From NCBI GenBank assembly GCA_001770855.1, contig MESE01000001.1, positions 124,001-188,000 on the forward strand: a stretch of DNA of 64,000 nucleotides. Direction: 5' to 3'. The notes below the pieces were generated by a model. The model was not told where the DNA came from and did no database searches. It saw nothing but the letters and a program-made list of their open reading frames with translations. This stretch comes from Burkholderiales bacterium RIFCSPLOWO2_02_FULL_57_36. GTDB taxonomy: Bacteria > Pseudomonadota > Gammaproteobacteria > Burkholderiales > Burkholderiaceae_D. This document shows positions 53,673-62,452 of this stretch, piece after piece. The translations under genes were made by a program, and so were the position numbers. Each line of letters begins with the position of its first letter. Position 1 is the first letter of the stretch.

Positions 53673-54839
53673 CTATGCGAGGCGCCTGTAAATACCGCCT
53701 GGCAGCATTTCGATCAATCCTTCGAGTTCCAGTGTTAGCAATTGAGCATTTAATGTGCCGAAGTCGAGTGAAGTCCGTTCGGCAAGCAGGTTGATGTCTG
53801 CCGGGTCGAATCCCATCACGTTCAGCAATCGGTCGGCTGCGGAGTTTGTCGAATTCGATTGCGCCACTGCTCTGGTTGCCGGTTGCGATAAGTGGAAATG
53901 CCCCAGTTCTTCCAGGATATCCTGTGCCGATTCGACCAGCTTGGCGCCTTGCTTGATCAATTGATGGCATCCTTTGGACAAGGGTGAGTGAATCGAGCCG
54001 GGAATGGCAAACACGTCTCGTCCCTGGTCGAGCGCCATGCGGGCAGTAATCAGCGAGCCCGATTGCGCCGCCGCTTCAACTACCAAGACGCCACGCGCCA
54101 AGCCGCTGATAATACGATTGCGGCGCGGGAAATTGGCGGCAATGGCCGGCATGCCTAACGGGTACTCGCTTACGATGCATCCCGCTTGCGCGATTTGATG
54201 CGCCAAGGTCCGGTTGCGCGCTGGATAGACGATGTCCGCACCGGTGCCGATCACGGCGATCGTCGATCCAGCATTGATTTTATGGCTGCATCGCAAGCTT
54301 CCCTGATGGGCAGCAGTATCGATTCCGAGCGCCATGCCGGAAACAATTGTCAAGCCGGCCTCGCTCATTACTTCTGAAAACTTTTCCGCGTTGGATATGC
54401 CTTGCGCGGTGGCGTTGCGGCTGCCCACGATCGCCAGCGACGGGTTCGACAACAATTCGATGTGGCCCTTGAGGTACAACATCAGCGGCGGATCGGCGAT
54501 CTCGAGCAGTGCCTTTGGATAATCGGAGTCGGCCAGCGTCAATACGTGGTTGTCGGGTTGCTCGGCCCAGACCAGCGTTTGCTCGATCAGCGCCTGCGTT
54601 TGATCGGAGAGTGGCGCAAGCAGCGCATGCGCTATGCGCTCCGGAACGACTTGTTGCAGCGAAGAGAAATTTGCGGAGAAAACATTTTCAGGCAAACCGA
54701 ACATGCCCAGCAGCTTGCGGGCCGTTTCCGGCCCGACGCCACTGGTTTGTTCAAGGCGAATCCATTCTGCAAGATCTTCGCCGGCTGCCACTGGAAAATT
54801 ATTCCGGTGACTTGACCACATCGCCGACGCTGACCGCAT
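53673..54839 (-). CDS. dprA: DNA-processing protein DprA
   Basis: 388 residues. An N-terminal SAM-like helical region (DLAEWIRLEQTSGVGPETAR) precedes the DprA Rossmann-like fold: LAIVGSRNATAQGISNAEKF, GLTIVSGMALGIDTAAHQGS, FPRRNRIISGLARGVLVVEA and the C-terminal winged helix (INLLAERTSLDFGTLNAQLL). DprA binds incoming single-stranded DNA and loads RecA during natural transformation. The 5' end overlaps the LysM gene by about 40 bases at the ATG 54839 (another Met at 54821). Confidence 0.93.
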   Translation of the reverse strand: MRSASAMWSSHRNNFPVAAGEDLAEWIRLEQTSGVGPETARKLLGMFGLPENVFSANFSSLQQVVPERIAHALLAPLSDQTQALIEQTLVWAEQPDNHVLTLADSDYPKALLEIADPPLMLYLKGHIELLSNPSLAIVGSRNATAQGISNAEKFSEVMSEAGLTIVSGMALGIDTAAHQGSLRCSHKINAGSTIAVIGTGADIVYPARNRTLAHQIAQAGCIVSEYPLGMPAIAANFPRRNRIISGLARGVLVVEAAAQSGSLITARMALDQGRDVFAIPGSIHSPLSKGCHQLIKQGAKLVESAQDILEELGHFHLSQPATRAVAQSNSTNSAADRLLNVMGFDPADINLLAERTSLDFGTLNAQLLTLELEGLIEMLPGGIYRRLA

Positions 54840-55893
54840 CGGTGACCTGCATGATCAGGCCGTAGGAAATATTGTTGAATACCCGGAAGACGAACAAGGT
54901 GCCGTATTGCTCATCGGGTAACTTGATGGGTTTTTTGTCATTGGTGCGATCTGCGATCAACTTACCGAATCGCGACAGGTGCAAGACCGTGCCGACGTCA
55001 ATACCGTCTTTTTTGCCGCGATTGATTGAAATAATCTGGTTTTGTCCTGCCTGCGTGACTCCGCCATACACGGACATGACGCGTGCATCGACCGTGGTTG
55101 CTGGTGCGTGAGGCATGAAATTGATGATCGGTGTTGGTGGCATAGGTACCAGATGGTCACCGATGCCCATTTCCTCTTTTGATGTAACGATCACGAACCG
55201 GTGCGCTTCATTCTCGACTTTGGCTGCGCGATCCAGCTTGAGTGTGCCGAGATAAGGCGCTTCGTAACCAAGAATCGCTTTGGTGACAGGGTCTTTCAAG
55301 GGCTTGCCTGGACGGAACACCTGGAACAAAGTGTTGCCTTTCAGATCGCCGCGCACATAGGCTTTGTCGCCTTTGCCTAGAAATACATGACCTTCTTCCG
55401 CCGCGATGATGCGCGGTGTATTTTTTAATTCATTTTCGTCGATGATCAGCGGCTGCGACAAAAATGGTTCAATTGCACTGGACGGAATCGCGGAGATTGC
55501 ATCTTGCCCCAGGTTTTCCACGCGTACGCGTGGCGAAAGGCGGACATTGGATGTACCATTGGCGCCGGTAGGCGAGCCTAGGCGCAAACGCCCTGCGGCA
55601 CGGTCCAGATAGACGATCTGCCCTGGATAAATCCAGTGCGGATCGCGAATCTGATCGCGATTGAGCCCCCATACTTGCGGCCAGCACCATGGGTGCTGCA
55701 GGAATTTGCTTGATATGCCCCACAGGGTATCTCCGCGCACCACCAGATGCTGATCCGGTGCATTGGCCAAAAACTCGCAATGTGTTTCTTTCATCGCTTG
55801 CATACTTGGGCTTGGATTTGCCGCCAACGAAGAGAGCGGTGTCAGGGCAGAAGCAAAAACGAGAAGGAATCCAGCTGTGCTAAACTTTTTCAT
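54799..55893 (-). CDS. Exported LysM-domain protein
   Basis: 364 residues with a signal peptide (FLLVFASALTPLSSLAANPS). A LysM domain follows (HLVVRGDTLWGISSKFLQHP, then HWIYPGQIVYLDRAAGRLRL), which binds peptidoglycan. The C-terminal part, with VMSVYGGVTQAGQNQIISIN and GIDVGTVLHLSRFG, is typical of the betaproteobacterial protein always found beside dprA and def. It is divergent from def with a 174-base gap. Function unknown; peptidoglycan attachment likely. Confidence 0.92.
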   Translation of the reverse strand: MKKFSTAGFLLVFASALTPLSSLAANPSPSMQAMKETHCEFLANAPDQHLVVRGDTLWGISSKFLQHPWCWPQVWGLNRDQIRDPHWIYPGQIVYLDRAAGRLRLGSPTGANGTSNVRLSPRVRVENLGQDAISAIPSSAIEPFLSQPLIIDENELKNTPRIIAAEEGHVFLGKGDKAYVRGDLKGNTLFQVFRPGKPLKDPVTKAILGYEAPYLGTLKLDRAAKVENEAHRFVIVTSKEEMGIGDHLVPMPPTPIINFMPHAPATTVDARVMSVYGGVTQAGQNQIISINRGKKDGIDVGTVLHLSRFGKLIADRTNDKKPIKLPDEQYGTLFVFRVFNNISYGLIMQVTDAVSVGDVVKSPE

Positions 55894-56067
55894 GGTTTGT
55901 CCGGTAAGTGTGGCTGTCAGATAAAGCAGTTGGCAGCCACAGCAGGTTATTCACATCCAAAGAGGCCGTGCAAATCTTGCCAAATTGAATCAAATTCTGC
56001 ACATAAACTCTTGAACTAGCAAGAAAAACCACAATCTTATACTGTCGTATTGTTGCGCAAAAGCCGT

Positions 56068-56601
56068 ATGTCCTTATTAAATATTCTCCGTTATCCCGAT
56101 CCACGGCTGCATAAAATTGCCAAGCCGGTCACTGTTTTTGACGCGCGCCTGAAGAAACTGGCCGCTGATATGGCTGAAACAATGTACGACGCACCGGGCG
56201 TTGGACTTGCCGCATCGCAGGTCGATGTGCACGAACAGCTTATTGTCATTGATACATCGGACACGCGCGATGATTTGCGCGTGTTCATCAATCCCGAAAT
56301 CGTTTGGGCCAGTCCCGAGAAGCAGATCTATGATGAGGGCTGCCTGTCTGTGCCGGGTATCTATGACGGCGTCGAGCGTCATGCCAAGATCAAGGTGCGT
56401 GCGCTGGACGTCGACGGAAAGCGATTCGAAATCGAAACCGATGGTTTGCTGGCGGTATGTATCCAGCATGAAATGGATCATCTGAAGGGCAAGGTGTTTG
56501 TCGAATACCTGTCGCCGTTGAAGCGCAACCGGATCAAGGCAAAACTGTTGAAGGAAGAGCGGGAACTGAAGCGGGATCGACAGTCGGTAGCGGTTCGATA
56601 A
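56068..56601 (+). CDS. def: Peptide deformylase
   Basis: Removes the formyl group from the N-terminal Met of new proteins. 177 residues from ATG 56068; the three motifs are present: GVGLAASQV (GXGLAAXQ), EGCLSVPG (EGCLS, metal Cys) and QHEMDHLKG (HEXXH, two metal His and the catalytic Glu). Start chosen over a TTG 18 bases upstream because [21 protein letters not shown] aligns with family N-termini. fmt follows 154 bases downstream. Confidence 0.97.
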   Translation: MSLLNILRYPDPRLHKIAKPVTVFDARLKKLAADMAETMYDAPGVGLAASQVDVHEQLIVIDTSDTRDDLRVFINPEIVWASPEKQIYDEGCLSVPGIYDGVERHAKIKVRALDVDGKRFEIETDGLLAVCIQHEMDHLKGKVFVEYLSPLKRNRIKAKLLKEERELKRDRQSVAVR

Positions 56602-56755
56602 TGACGTAGCGGGAATTAGCCGGCGCATCAGTTGGTCCGCACGACGGTTTGCGTTTGCAGCCACGAGCTTCCGTCTCTTACGCCGGTAATGCATCGAGTG
56701 GGATAAAATCCAGAACAAGCGGGACGCAAATCACGCGCCCACGATAATTCTCTAC

Positions 56756-57709
56756 ATGAAAATCATCTTCGCCGGTACTCCCGAATTTGCTGCAGTCGCG
56801 CTCACGGCCCTGCACGATGCCGGTTTCGAGATTCCCCAGGTACTGACACAACCTGATCGCCCGGCCGGACGCGGCATGCAGTTGCATGCTTCTGCGGTAA
56901 AGCAATTTGCGATTGCGCATCGGACTCCGGTAGCGCAGCCGGTGTCGTTGCGGCTGGATGGAAAATATCCGGATGTTGCAAAAGAAGTGCACGAATTGCT
57001 GCATGCGACGCCGCATGACGTAATGGTGGTTGCCGCATACGGATTGATTCTGCCGCAGTCGATTTTGAGCATTCCAAAGCATGGCTGCATCAATATTCAT
57101 GCGTCGCTGCTGCCGCGCTGGCGCGGAGCGGCGCCGATCCATCGCGCGGTGGAAGCGGGCGACGCCGAGACAGGCGTAACCATCATGCTGATGGAAGAAG
57201 GGTTGGATACCGGGCCGATGCTGTTGATGGAACGTTTATCGATTGCGGCAGAGGATACAACCGGCAGCCTGCACGATAAGTTGGCGCATCTGGGCGGCGC
57301 AATGATCGTCGATGTGCTGCGCAAACTGGCGCTGGGCGCAATGCCGGCGGCACCGCAGCCGCAAACGGGGATCACTTACGCCGCAAAGATCACGAAGGAA
57401 GAGGCTGCATTGGATTTTACGCAATCGGCAGATTGCCTTGCGCGTAAAATTCGCGCATTCAATCCGTTCCCGTGCGCATTTGCCCGCTTTAATGAAGTGC
57501 CCATCAAGATATGGCGTGCCGAAGTTGCGCCGCCATCGCCGGTGGCGATTCCTGGGCAGGTGCTGGCAGCCGACGAACAGGCGGGAGTGCTGGTTGTTTG
57601 CGGCACGGGCGTGTTGCGCTTGCTTGAGCTACAAAAGCCGGGCGGGAAACGCTTGCCTGCATCGGAGTTTCTGAAGGGTTTTCCGATGGAGAGCGGACGG
57701 TTCGAATAG
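56756..57709 (+). CDS. fmt: Methionyl-tRNA formyltransferase
   Basis: Adds the formyl group to initiator Met-tRNA from 10-formyltetrahydrofolate. 317 residues; the N-terminal Rossmann domain has [20 protein letters not shown], the tetrahydrofolate site is [19 protein letters not shown] (SLLPxxRGAAPI) and the C-terminal OB fold ends with [18 protein letters not shown]. Together with def it completes the formylation/deformylation cycle. 31 bases of intergenic DNA separate its end from the convergent reductase gene's start region. Confidence 0.97.
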   Translation: MKIIFAGTPEFAAVALTALHDAGFEIPQVLTQPDRPAGRGMQLHASAVKQFAIAHRTPVAQPVSLRLDGKYPDVAKEVHELLHATPHDVMVVAAYGLILPQSILSIPKHGCINIHASLLPRWRGAAPIHRAVEAGDAETGVTIMLMEEGLDTGPMLLMERLSIAAEDTTGSLHDKLAHLGGAMIVDVLRKLALGAMPAAPQPQTGITYAAKITKEEAALDFTQSADCLARKIRAFNPFPCAFARFNEVPIKIWRAEVAPPSPVAIPGQVLAADEQAGVLVVCGTGVLRLLELQKPGGKRLPASEFLKGFPMESGRFE

Positions 57710-57764
57710 GCGCGTGTGGCCTGCGACACATCATTTAGTGGCCCACCGCCAATTGATACCGCGT

Positions 57765-58412
57765 TCAGATCTCCAGCAACAATCGTGTCTGATGGTAAAT
57801 TCGCATACGGCAAAACTCGACAACCTGGCGGCCGACAATAGCGAGCTGCAAGGCGGATTTCTCATCAGTGCATGCGCCCGTCGCATCGAAGATTCGTTCC
57901 GATGTATTTAGCGCGGCGCCTAGCGGGGTGGGCCATCCGCGAAGTGCATGGACGATGGAGCGCAAAGCCGTAAGAGTGGTGCCGCTGGTTTGCCAGCCGA
58001 AAGCGGTGACGATGCAGCCGACTGCGCGTTGGTCCAGATAAGGTCTTTCATGTTCGCGGAGATCTTCCAGCAAATCCAGCGCATTCTTTACCAGGCCGGA
58101 TACGCCGCCGTGATAGCCGGGGCTGGCGATGATTACGCCGTCGGCTTCGCGCACCGCATTGACCAATCGGCGTTGCTCCTCCGTGCGAGCCGAAACATCC
58201 GGATCATAAAGAGGCAGCCTGGTCAGAAACGTGCCGCCAAAAAAGCATGTGCAAGCACCTGCTGCCTCGGCCGCCGCGAGCGCGGCCCTGAGTGCACAAT
58301 CGGTACTGGAGCCTTCTCGCGAAGTGCCGCCGATACCGACCACCAACGGCCTGGCGGAAGCGGGTCCTTCCGGCATGTTTTCCATGAAATGATTCTCCAA
58401 CGAAGCGTGCAT
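57765..58412 (-). CDS. NADPH-dependent FMN reductase-like flavoprotein
   Basis: 215 residues. A flavodoxin-like fold with VVGIGGTSREGSSTDCALRA (FMN phosphate loop) and VREADGVIIASPGYHGGVSG (SPxYxGxxSGxxK) is visible, continuing LVKNALDLLEDL. This is the NADPH:FMN reductase family (PF03358). The gene is on the same strand as, and 51 bases after, the ATP-grasp gene of the novel cluster. It could reduce a flavin for a cluster enzyme or be an unrelated neighbour. Start may be the first Met or residue 10. Confidence 0.85.
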   Translation of the reverse strand: MHASLENHFMENMPEGPASARPLVVGIGGTSREGSSTDCALRAALAAAEAAGACTCFFGGTFLTRLPLYDPDVSARTEEQRRLVNAVREADGVIIASPGYHGGVSGLVKNALDLLEDLREHERPYLDQRAVGCIVTAFGWQTSGTTLTALRSIVHALRGWPTPLGAALNTSERIFDATGACTDEKSALQLAIVGRQVVEFCRMRIYHQTRLLLEI

Positions 58413-58463
58413 CTTGTCGAGTAGCGCTTGAATTTCAATTCAATCGAATCCGTCATCCTGCGA

Positions 58464-59720
58464 TCAAAGATGGCGGCCTTCCCACTGCCTGATGGTTTGA
58501 TAATCACGATCGATGTATTCGGGATCATCGTGCACCAGGAAAAGCGCACCCGGAGAGGTGTTCAAATCAACGGTGGGACGCACTTGCGCGCGGTCTGCCG
58601 AGCGGAAACGGACACTTTCAAACGAGGCCAACTGATCGAAACACTGCTGTAAGGCAGAATGCGACAAATGGCCTTCACGGCGGGCAATCAGATTGACGCA
58701 GCGAGCATGTTTGCTGCGCTTATATAACAGCGGATGCCGCGCCAGACGTGTGGCATCGGTATGGCATGCGGTCGTAAGTTCGATTTGATCGGCGCCGGTA
58801 GACAGTGTTAATGCCGCAGGGTTGGCCAAACCGGATACTCTTGCGCCGGTTTCCAGCAGGCGCGGTCCCTCCGACGTCAGAATAAGCTCGGTGTGCGCCG
58901 GTCCGAACACGACACCCACCGCATCCAGCACCGCACCGACATAGGTCACCAGAGCGGCAACTTCCTCCGCATCGGGCGCCAGCAGGTCTTCGTAGTCGTA
59001 AATTTTACGGCCTTCGCCAGCCAGTATTTTGCTGCTCTTCCAGATGTCCGTTACCCAGTGCCGACTTGCATGGCTGACCGTGTTGACGACATACTCATCC
59101 CCCTCTAAATAGTGTTGCAAGAGAACCGCGCGGTTATCCCGCATCATCAGATTGGTGGTGCCGAGTATCTTGCGCACCGCGTCGGTGATTTGGCTTTCGT
59201 CATTACAGATAAAAACATTATCCGATCCCGCGCTATCGATCGGCTTGACCACCACGCGCCGTATCGGCTGCAGACGATACCACTGCAACAAAGTTGCCAG
59301 TTCCGAGCCTTGCGTTTGGCCGGCCACCGCAATCCCGGCCTGCGCCGCAACGTTGGCCATCAGGTACTTATCGCGACGCGCGCGCGATAGATTGCTGGCA
59401 TTGCCGGGCAGACCAAGTCGCGCCGCCAGCAGATCGGCCAACTCGACGCCGAACTCGCTGGCGGCTACCACCGCGCCGGGACGATACGGCGCCAATGCGG
59501 CAAGCAACGCATCGATATCGTCATCACGCAACGTCAGATCGGCAATGAACAGATCCGTCGGCAGCGAGGCGCTGAATGCATCAGGCATCGATTGGCGCGA
59601 CCGGACATGAAGGCATGGACGCTGGCGGCCGAAAGCGCGCGCCAGCATCGCGCCGGTGGAGTAGGCATCGACCAGCACAACCGGTGCCGACGATACAAGT
59701 TCATTGGAGATTTTGGTCAT
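58464..59720 (-). CDS. ATP-grasp domain ligase (L-amino-acid-ligase / BacD-like), cluster gene 1
   Basis: 418 residues. The ATP-grasp fold is shown by VVVKPIDSAGSDNVFICN (KPxxSAGSD, ATP-binding Lys), LQHYLEGDEYVVNTVSHASR (xYxxGxEYVV) and the metal-binding HTELILTSEGPRLLETGARV (ELxxxxxGPxLLEtGaR). These features match the BacD/RizA/carnosine-synthase type that joins two amino acids or an amino acid and another acid through an acyl phosphate. The 3' neighbour is an FMN-reductase-like gene. Its 5' end overlaps the mutase-like gene by 20 bases, so expression is coupled. Confidence 0.85.
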   Translation of the reverse strand: MTKISNELVSSAPVVLVDAYSTGAMLARAFGRQRPCLHVRSRQSMPDAFSASLPTDLFIADLTLRDDDIDALLAALAPYRPGAVVAASEFGVELADLLAARLGLPGNASNLSRARRDKYLMANVAAQAGIAVAGQTQGSELATLLQWYRLQPIRRVVVKPIDSAGSDNVFICNDESQITDAVRKILGTTNLMMRDNRAVLLQHYLEGDEYVVNTVSHASRHWVTDIWKSSKILAGEGRKIYDYEDLLAPDAEEVAALVTYVGAVLDAVGVVFGPAHTELILTSEGPRLLETGARVSGLANPAALTLSTGADQIELTTACHTDATRLARHPLLYKRSKHARCVNLIARREGHLSHSALQQCFDQLASFESVRFRSADRAQVRPTVDLNTSPGALFLVHDDPEYIDRDYQTIRQWEGRHL

Positions 59721-60948
59721 AACGATTCGAAATAAAGTTGAGCATTGTCAAAAATTCCGCCGACGTTACGTCGGCCTTCTGTCCTGCCTGACCAAAAGGA
59801 CGAGGCAACGGTAAATTACCGGTGTTTGCCCAGCGCAGTGCGCCATCGCCATCGATGCGGGTTGTCGCGCGGCCGGGATTGTCGGCATGCAGGCAATAAG
59901 GAATATCCAGCGCGCCGTATCGAAACGCCTGCACCAAGGCCTCGCCCGGATTCGCATCGAGGTTGAGCACCGTGTCGATCAGAGTTCGTGCTTCGTGCTT
60001 GATTTCCTCAAAATAGGGTGTTGACGCAGGATCGTTATGAGACTCGGCATCCGCTGCTGCTTCTGCAGTCAGCATCAATGCATCGAGATTGTCTTGTACC
60101 GTAGGAATTTGGCGCGATTCGGCGATGGTTTTCACGATCAGGCGTTCGCACCCGGCATTTTTCGCCAAACGGGCACTGTCGCGAATCAAGGCGCGTGCAC
60201 CGTGATCGGTAGTAGGGAAAACACCCATGTACGTATATACCACCACATGCCAGTCGGTCCCCGCCAAATATTCCGTCGCCAGTTCCCGCAGTGCGCGCAA
60301 GGCACCCAAGTCTTGCGCGGCAAGCGTACCTTGCGCATAACTGAGCGATACGCTACCCACGCCGTACCGGATAAAAAAAAGCGCTTCAAGCAAGGTCATC
60401 GCGACCAATAACGATGGCGGGCACAATTGTCCCAGCAGGCAACCGCCGAAGCTTTCGATATGGCCATGATTGCTGCCTCCTGCCAAAATATGGCAGGCTT
60501 CGCGCCAAGCATGCACCGCTTCATGCAGCGGTACCCTGCTATATGGCATGCAATACGATACCGGACCGCCTTCGGTCGCTTCCAGTCCCAACTCAACCAG
60601 GCGATGGAATACGCGTTGCGGCCTCGCAGTGCCGTGCCGCACCTGAATCGGGAAGTTCGCTTCTTGAAATGGCGCCAGCATTGAGCGCACCGATTCAAGC
60701 GGCTTGCTGATGATGGGAAAACCGTTCAGCTTATCGCCGCGCGCAAGATTGTCGAGAGGACTTTGATAATCACCCACGCGCGTATAGCTGTCGAGCGTAA
60801 TGGTGCCGATGGCAGCGCACGGCAACGCGGCTACGGCAGCCAGCCCGGCGCGCATGTCTTCAATGCGGCCGAAGCCCATGCGCGGTTGCACCACCAGTCT
60901 TTGCTGGCGGCGCGCCTGCTCGATAAATGATTGAAAGCGCCCGGCCAT
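59701..60948 (-). CDS. Glutamate mutase E / methylaspartate mutase epsilon-like protein, cluster gene 2
   Basis: 415 residues. The blocks AIGTITLDSYTRVGDY, FPIQVRHGTARPQRVF, TEGGPVSYCMPYSRVPL, HIESFGGCLLGQLCPPSLLV and WHVVVYTYMGVFPTTDHGA are characteristic of the glutamate mutase E (epsilon) subunit, a coenzyme-B12-dependent carbon-skeleton TIM-barrel. Arginines at R57, R104 and R138 in these motifs are candidates for carboxylate binding. The protein is shorter than GlmE (about 480). Glutamate mutase needs a small B12-binding subunit (DxHxxG type); none is seen here. It starts 1 base after the stop of the PP-loop gene (TAAgATG). Confidence 0.82.
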   Translation of the reverse strand: MAGRFQSFIEQARRQQRLVVQPRMGFGRIEDMRAGLAAVAALPCAAIGTITLDSYTRVGDYQSPLDNLARGDKLNGFPIISKPLESVRSMLAPFQEANFPIQVRHGTARPQRVFHRLVELGLEATEGGPVSYCMPYSRVPLHEAVHAWREACHILAGGSNHGHIESFGGCLLGQLCPPSLLVAMTLLEALFFIRYGVGSVSLSYAQGTLAAQDLGALRALRELATEYLAGTDWHVVVYTYMGVFPTTDHGARALIRDSARLAKNAGCERLIVKTIAESRQIPTVQDNLDALMLTAEAAADAESHNDPASTPYFEEIKHEARTLIDTVLNLDANPGEALVQAFRYGALDIPYCLHADNPGRATTRIDGDGALRWANTGNLPLPRPFGQAGQKADVTSAEFLTMLNFISNRYDQNLQ

Positions 60949-60949
60949 C

Positions 60950-62452
60950 TTAGCGTCCGGACACCAGCTCCGACACCGGTTCGCCCGTTTCGGGATGGAT
61001 CGTCACAATGCGCCGTTTATGCGGATCGCTGGAGCGCACTCGCGAAATCAAAGAATCCTCGCGGTCAAAATTGACCCGGGTATTGCGATACAGGCTGCGC
61101 AAGGCCACGAGAGGCAGGCCGCTGACACGCTCCAGCCAGGCAGCCAGTTCGGGATCGCCCGCTTTGCCGGCCAGCAGATCGTGCAACTGCGGCAAGGCAG
61201 GCAGTTGCGCGGGATGACAGGCGGCGACAAAAGTAGCCAGTTCGCGGCCCGCATCGACAAACGGTGCAAACTGCATGCACACAAGTTGCTCTTCATCGAG
61301 TCCAAAAGCATCGCGCGCGTACGCCGAAGCAAGTTCGCGACGCAAGTCGATCTTGTCCGCGCTGGCATAAGCGGACATTGCCAGCTCGATCAGCCGCTCC
61401 GGAATTTCTTTTTTACGCATCAATCCGTCAGCCAGTTCGAGGTACTCGGCGATGCCGTCATGATAGGTGCGACGCCGCACATATTGCGTCTTCAGTCCGC
61501 GGAAATGCGCCATCAGAACAGGATTGGCGCAATCCGATTCGGTAAAGCTGAAAGCCAGATCGTCAAAGCGGAAGCCGAGGAACTCGGTCAACAAGTCCCA
61601 GTGATCTTCCACGCGGTAGCTGACCAGATCGTAGATCGAGATGAATGCCGGGTCGGAATTGCCGTCGCCGCTTGCGATACGACGGTTTACTTTGTCCTGA
61701 TCAAAACCCTCGCCGAACAATTCGGCGTAGTAAGACTGGCCGACACCGTTCAGCGCCGACAGCAAGCCACGGAACCCTTGCTTTCGGCATTCTTCGGTAT
61801 CGAGTCCGACGCGTTCGGCCAGACGCAAAATCCAGGTGAAATAATGCTTTTGTTCCTTGCGCGAGTCGCCTGTCATCACCGCATCGACTCCACCGTCCCA
61901 CCACGCCGCGCGTCCATAGAAATCGGCTACCGCCAGATTGCAGCTGTTGCAGAACGTCGGTCGGCCATCGCCGGCGGTGCGATGGCCGTTCATCAGCACA
62001 TCGAAGCGGTTCATGTCGCGCACATGCGGAGGGAAAGGTAAATCGCAACGGAAAGTTCGCACCAGATCGTGATCGACGATCAAGAGTTCAACACGTGGAT
62101 CGCCATATAGGGACAGCGCCTGATAGGTGCGGTCGATATTTGCCATTACCGCGTGCGCCACGCCGGCGTGGCGCATATTAGCGACGCGCAATATGAAGGT
62201 CCGGCCGTGCCGCGCAGCCACTTGCAATTGGACCGCGCGCAGGAAAGCCACGGTGTAGGAACTGTCCTTGCCGCCGCCATATGCGACCATGACCTTGTAA
62301 TCAGCGATGTGCTCGATGCCGCCGGCGGATGTAATGAGCCGATCGGCAAGGCGCGCTACGGCGTCCATCTCAACCGGGCTGAAGTAGCCGAGCAGGCGCG
62401 GCAACAATACTTGCTGAAGCGCTGCCGGATCATATGTTTCCGCAGTATTCAT
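60950..62452 (-). CDS. PP-loop ATPase (N-type ATP pyrophosphatase superfamily), cluster gene 3
   Basis: 500 residues. The PP-loop is VMVAYGGGKDSSYTVAFLRA (residues 54-73; GGGKDSS), the ATP-pyrophosphate-binding motif of adenylating enzymes such as asparagine synthase, TtcA, QueC and NAD synthase. A pair of cysteines follows in PTFCNSCNLAVADF (C168 and C171), which could bind metal or carry sulfur. No glutaminase domain is fused. I cannot name a family. It could adenylate a carboxylate for amidation, or transfer sulfur. The 3' end abuts gene 2 (1 base) and its ATG overlaps the stop of gene 4 by 4 bases. Confidence 0.8.
   Translation of the reverse strand: MNTAETYDPAALQQVLLPRLLGYFSPVEMDAVARLADRLITSAGGIEHIADYKVMVAYGGGKDSSYTVAFLRAVQLQVAARHGRTFILRVANMRHAGVAHAVMANIDRTYQALSLYGDPRVELLIVDHDLVRTFRCDLPFPPHVRDMNRFDVLMNGHRTAGDGRPTFCNSCNLAVADFYGRAAWWDGGVDAVMTGDSRKEQKHYFTWILRLAERVGLDTEECRKQGFRGLLSALNGVGQSYYAELFGEGFDQDKVNRRIASGDGNSDPAFISIYDLVSYRVEDHWDLLTEFLGFRFDDLAFSFTESDCANPVLMAHFRGLKTQYVRRRTYHDGIAEYLELADGLMRKKEIPERLIELAMSAYASADKIDLRRELASAYARDAFGLDEEQLVCMQFAPFVDAGRELATFVAACHPAQLPALPQLHDLLAGKAGDPELAAWLERVSGLPLVALRSLYRNTRVNFDREDSLISRVRSSDPHKRRIVTIHPETGEPVSELVSGR

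Noticed and set aside
60995-62041. A 348-codon rightward frame opposite the PP-loop gene
   Set aside because: The PP-loop frame has clear motifs and coupled junctions; this frame has none.
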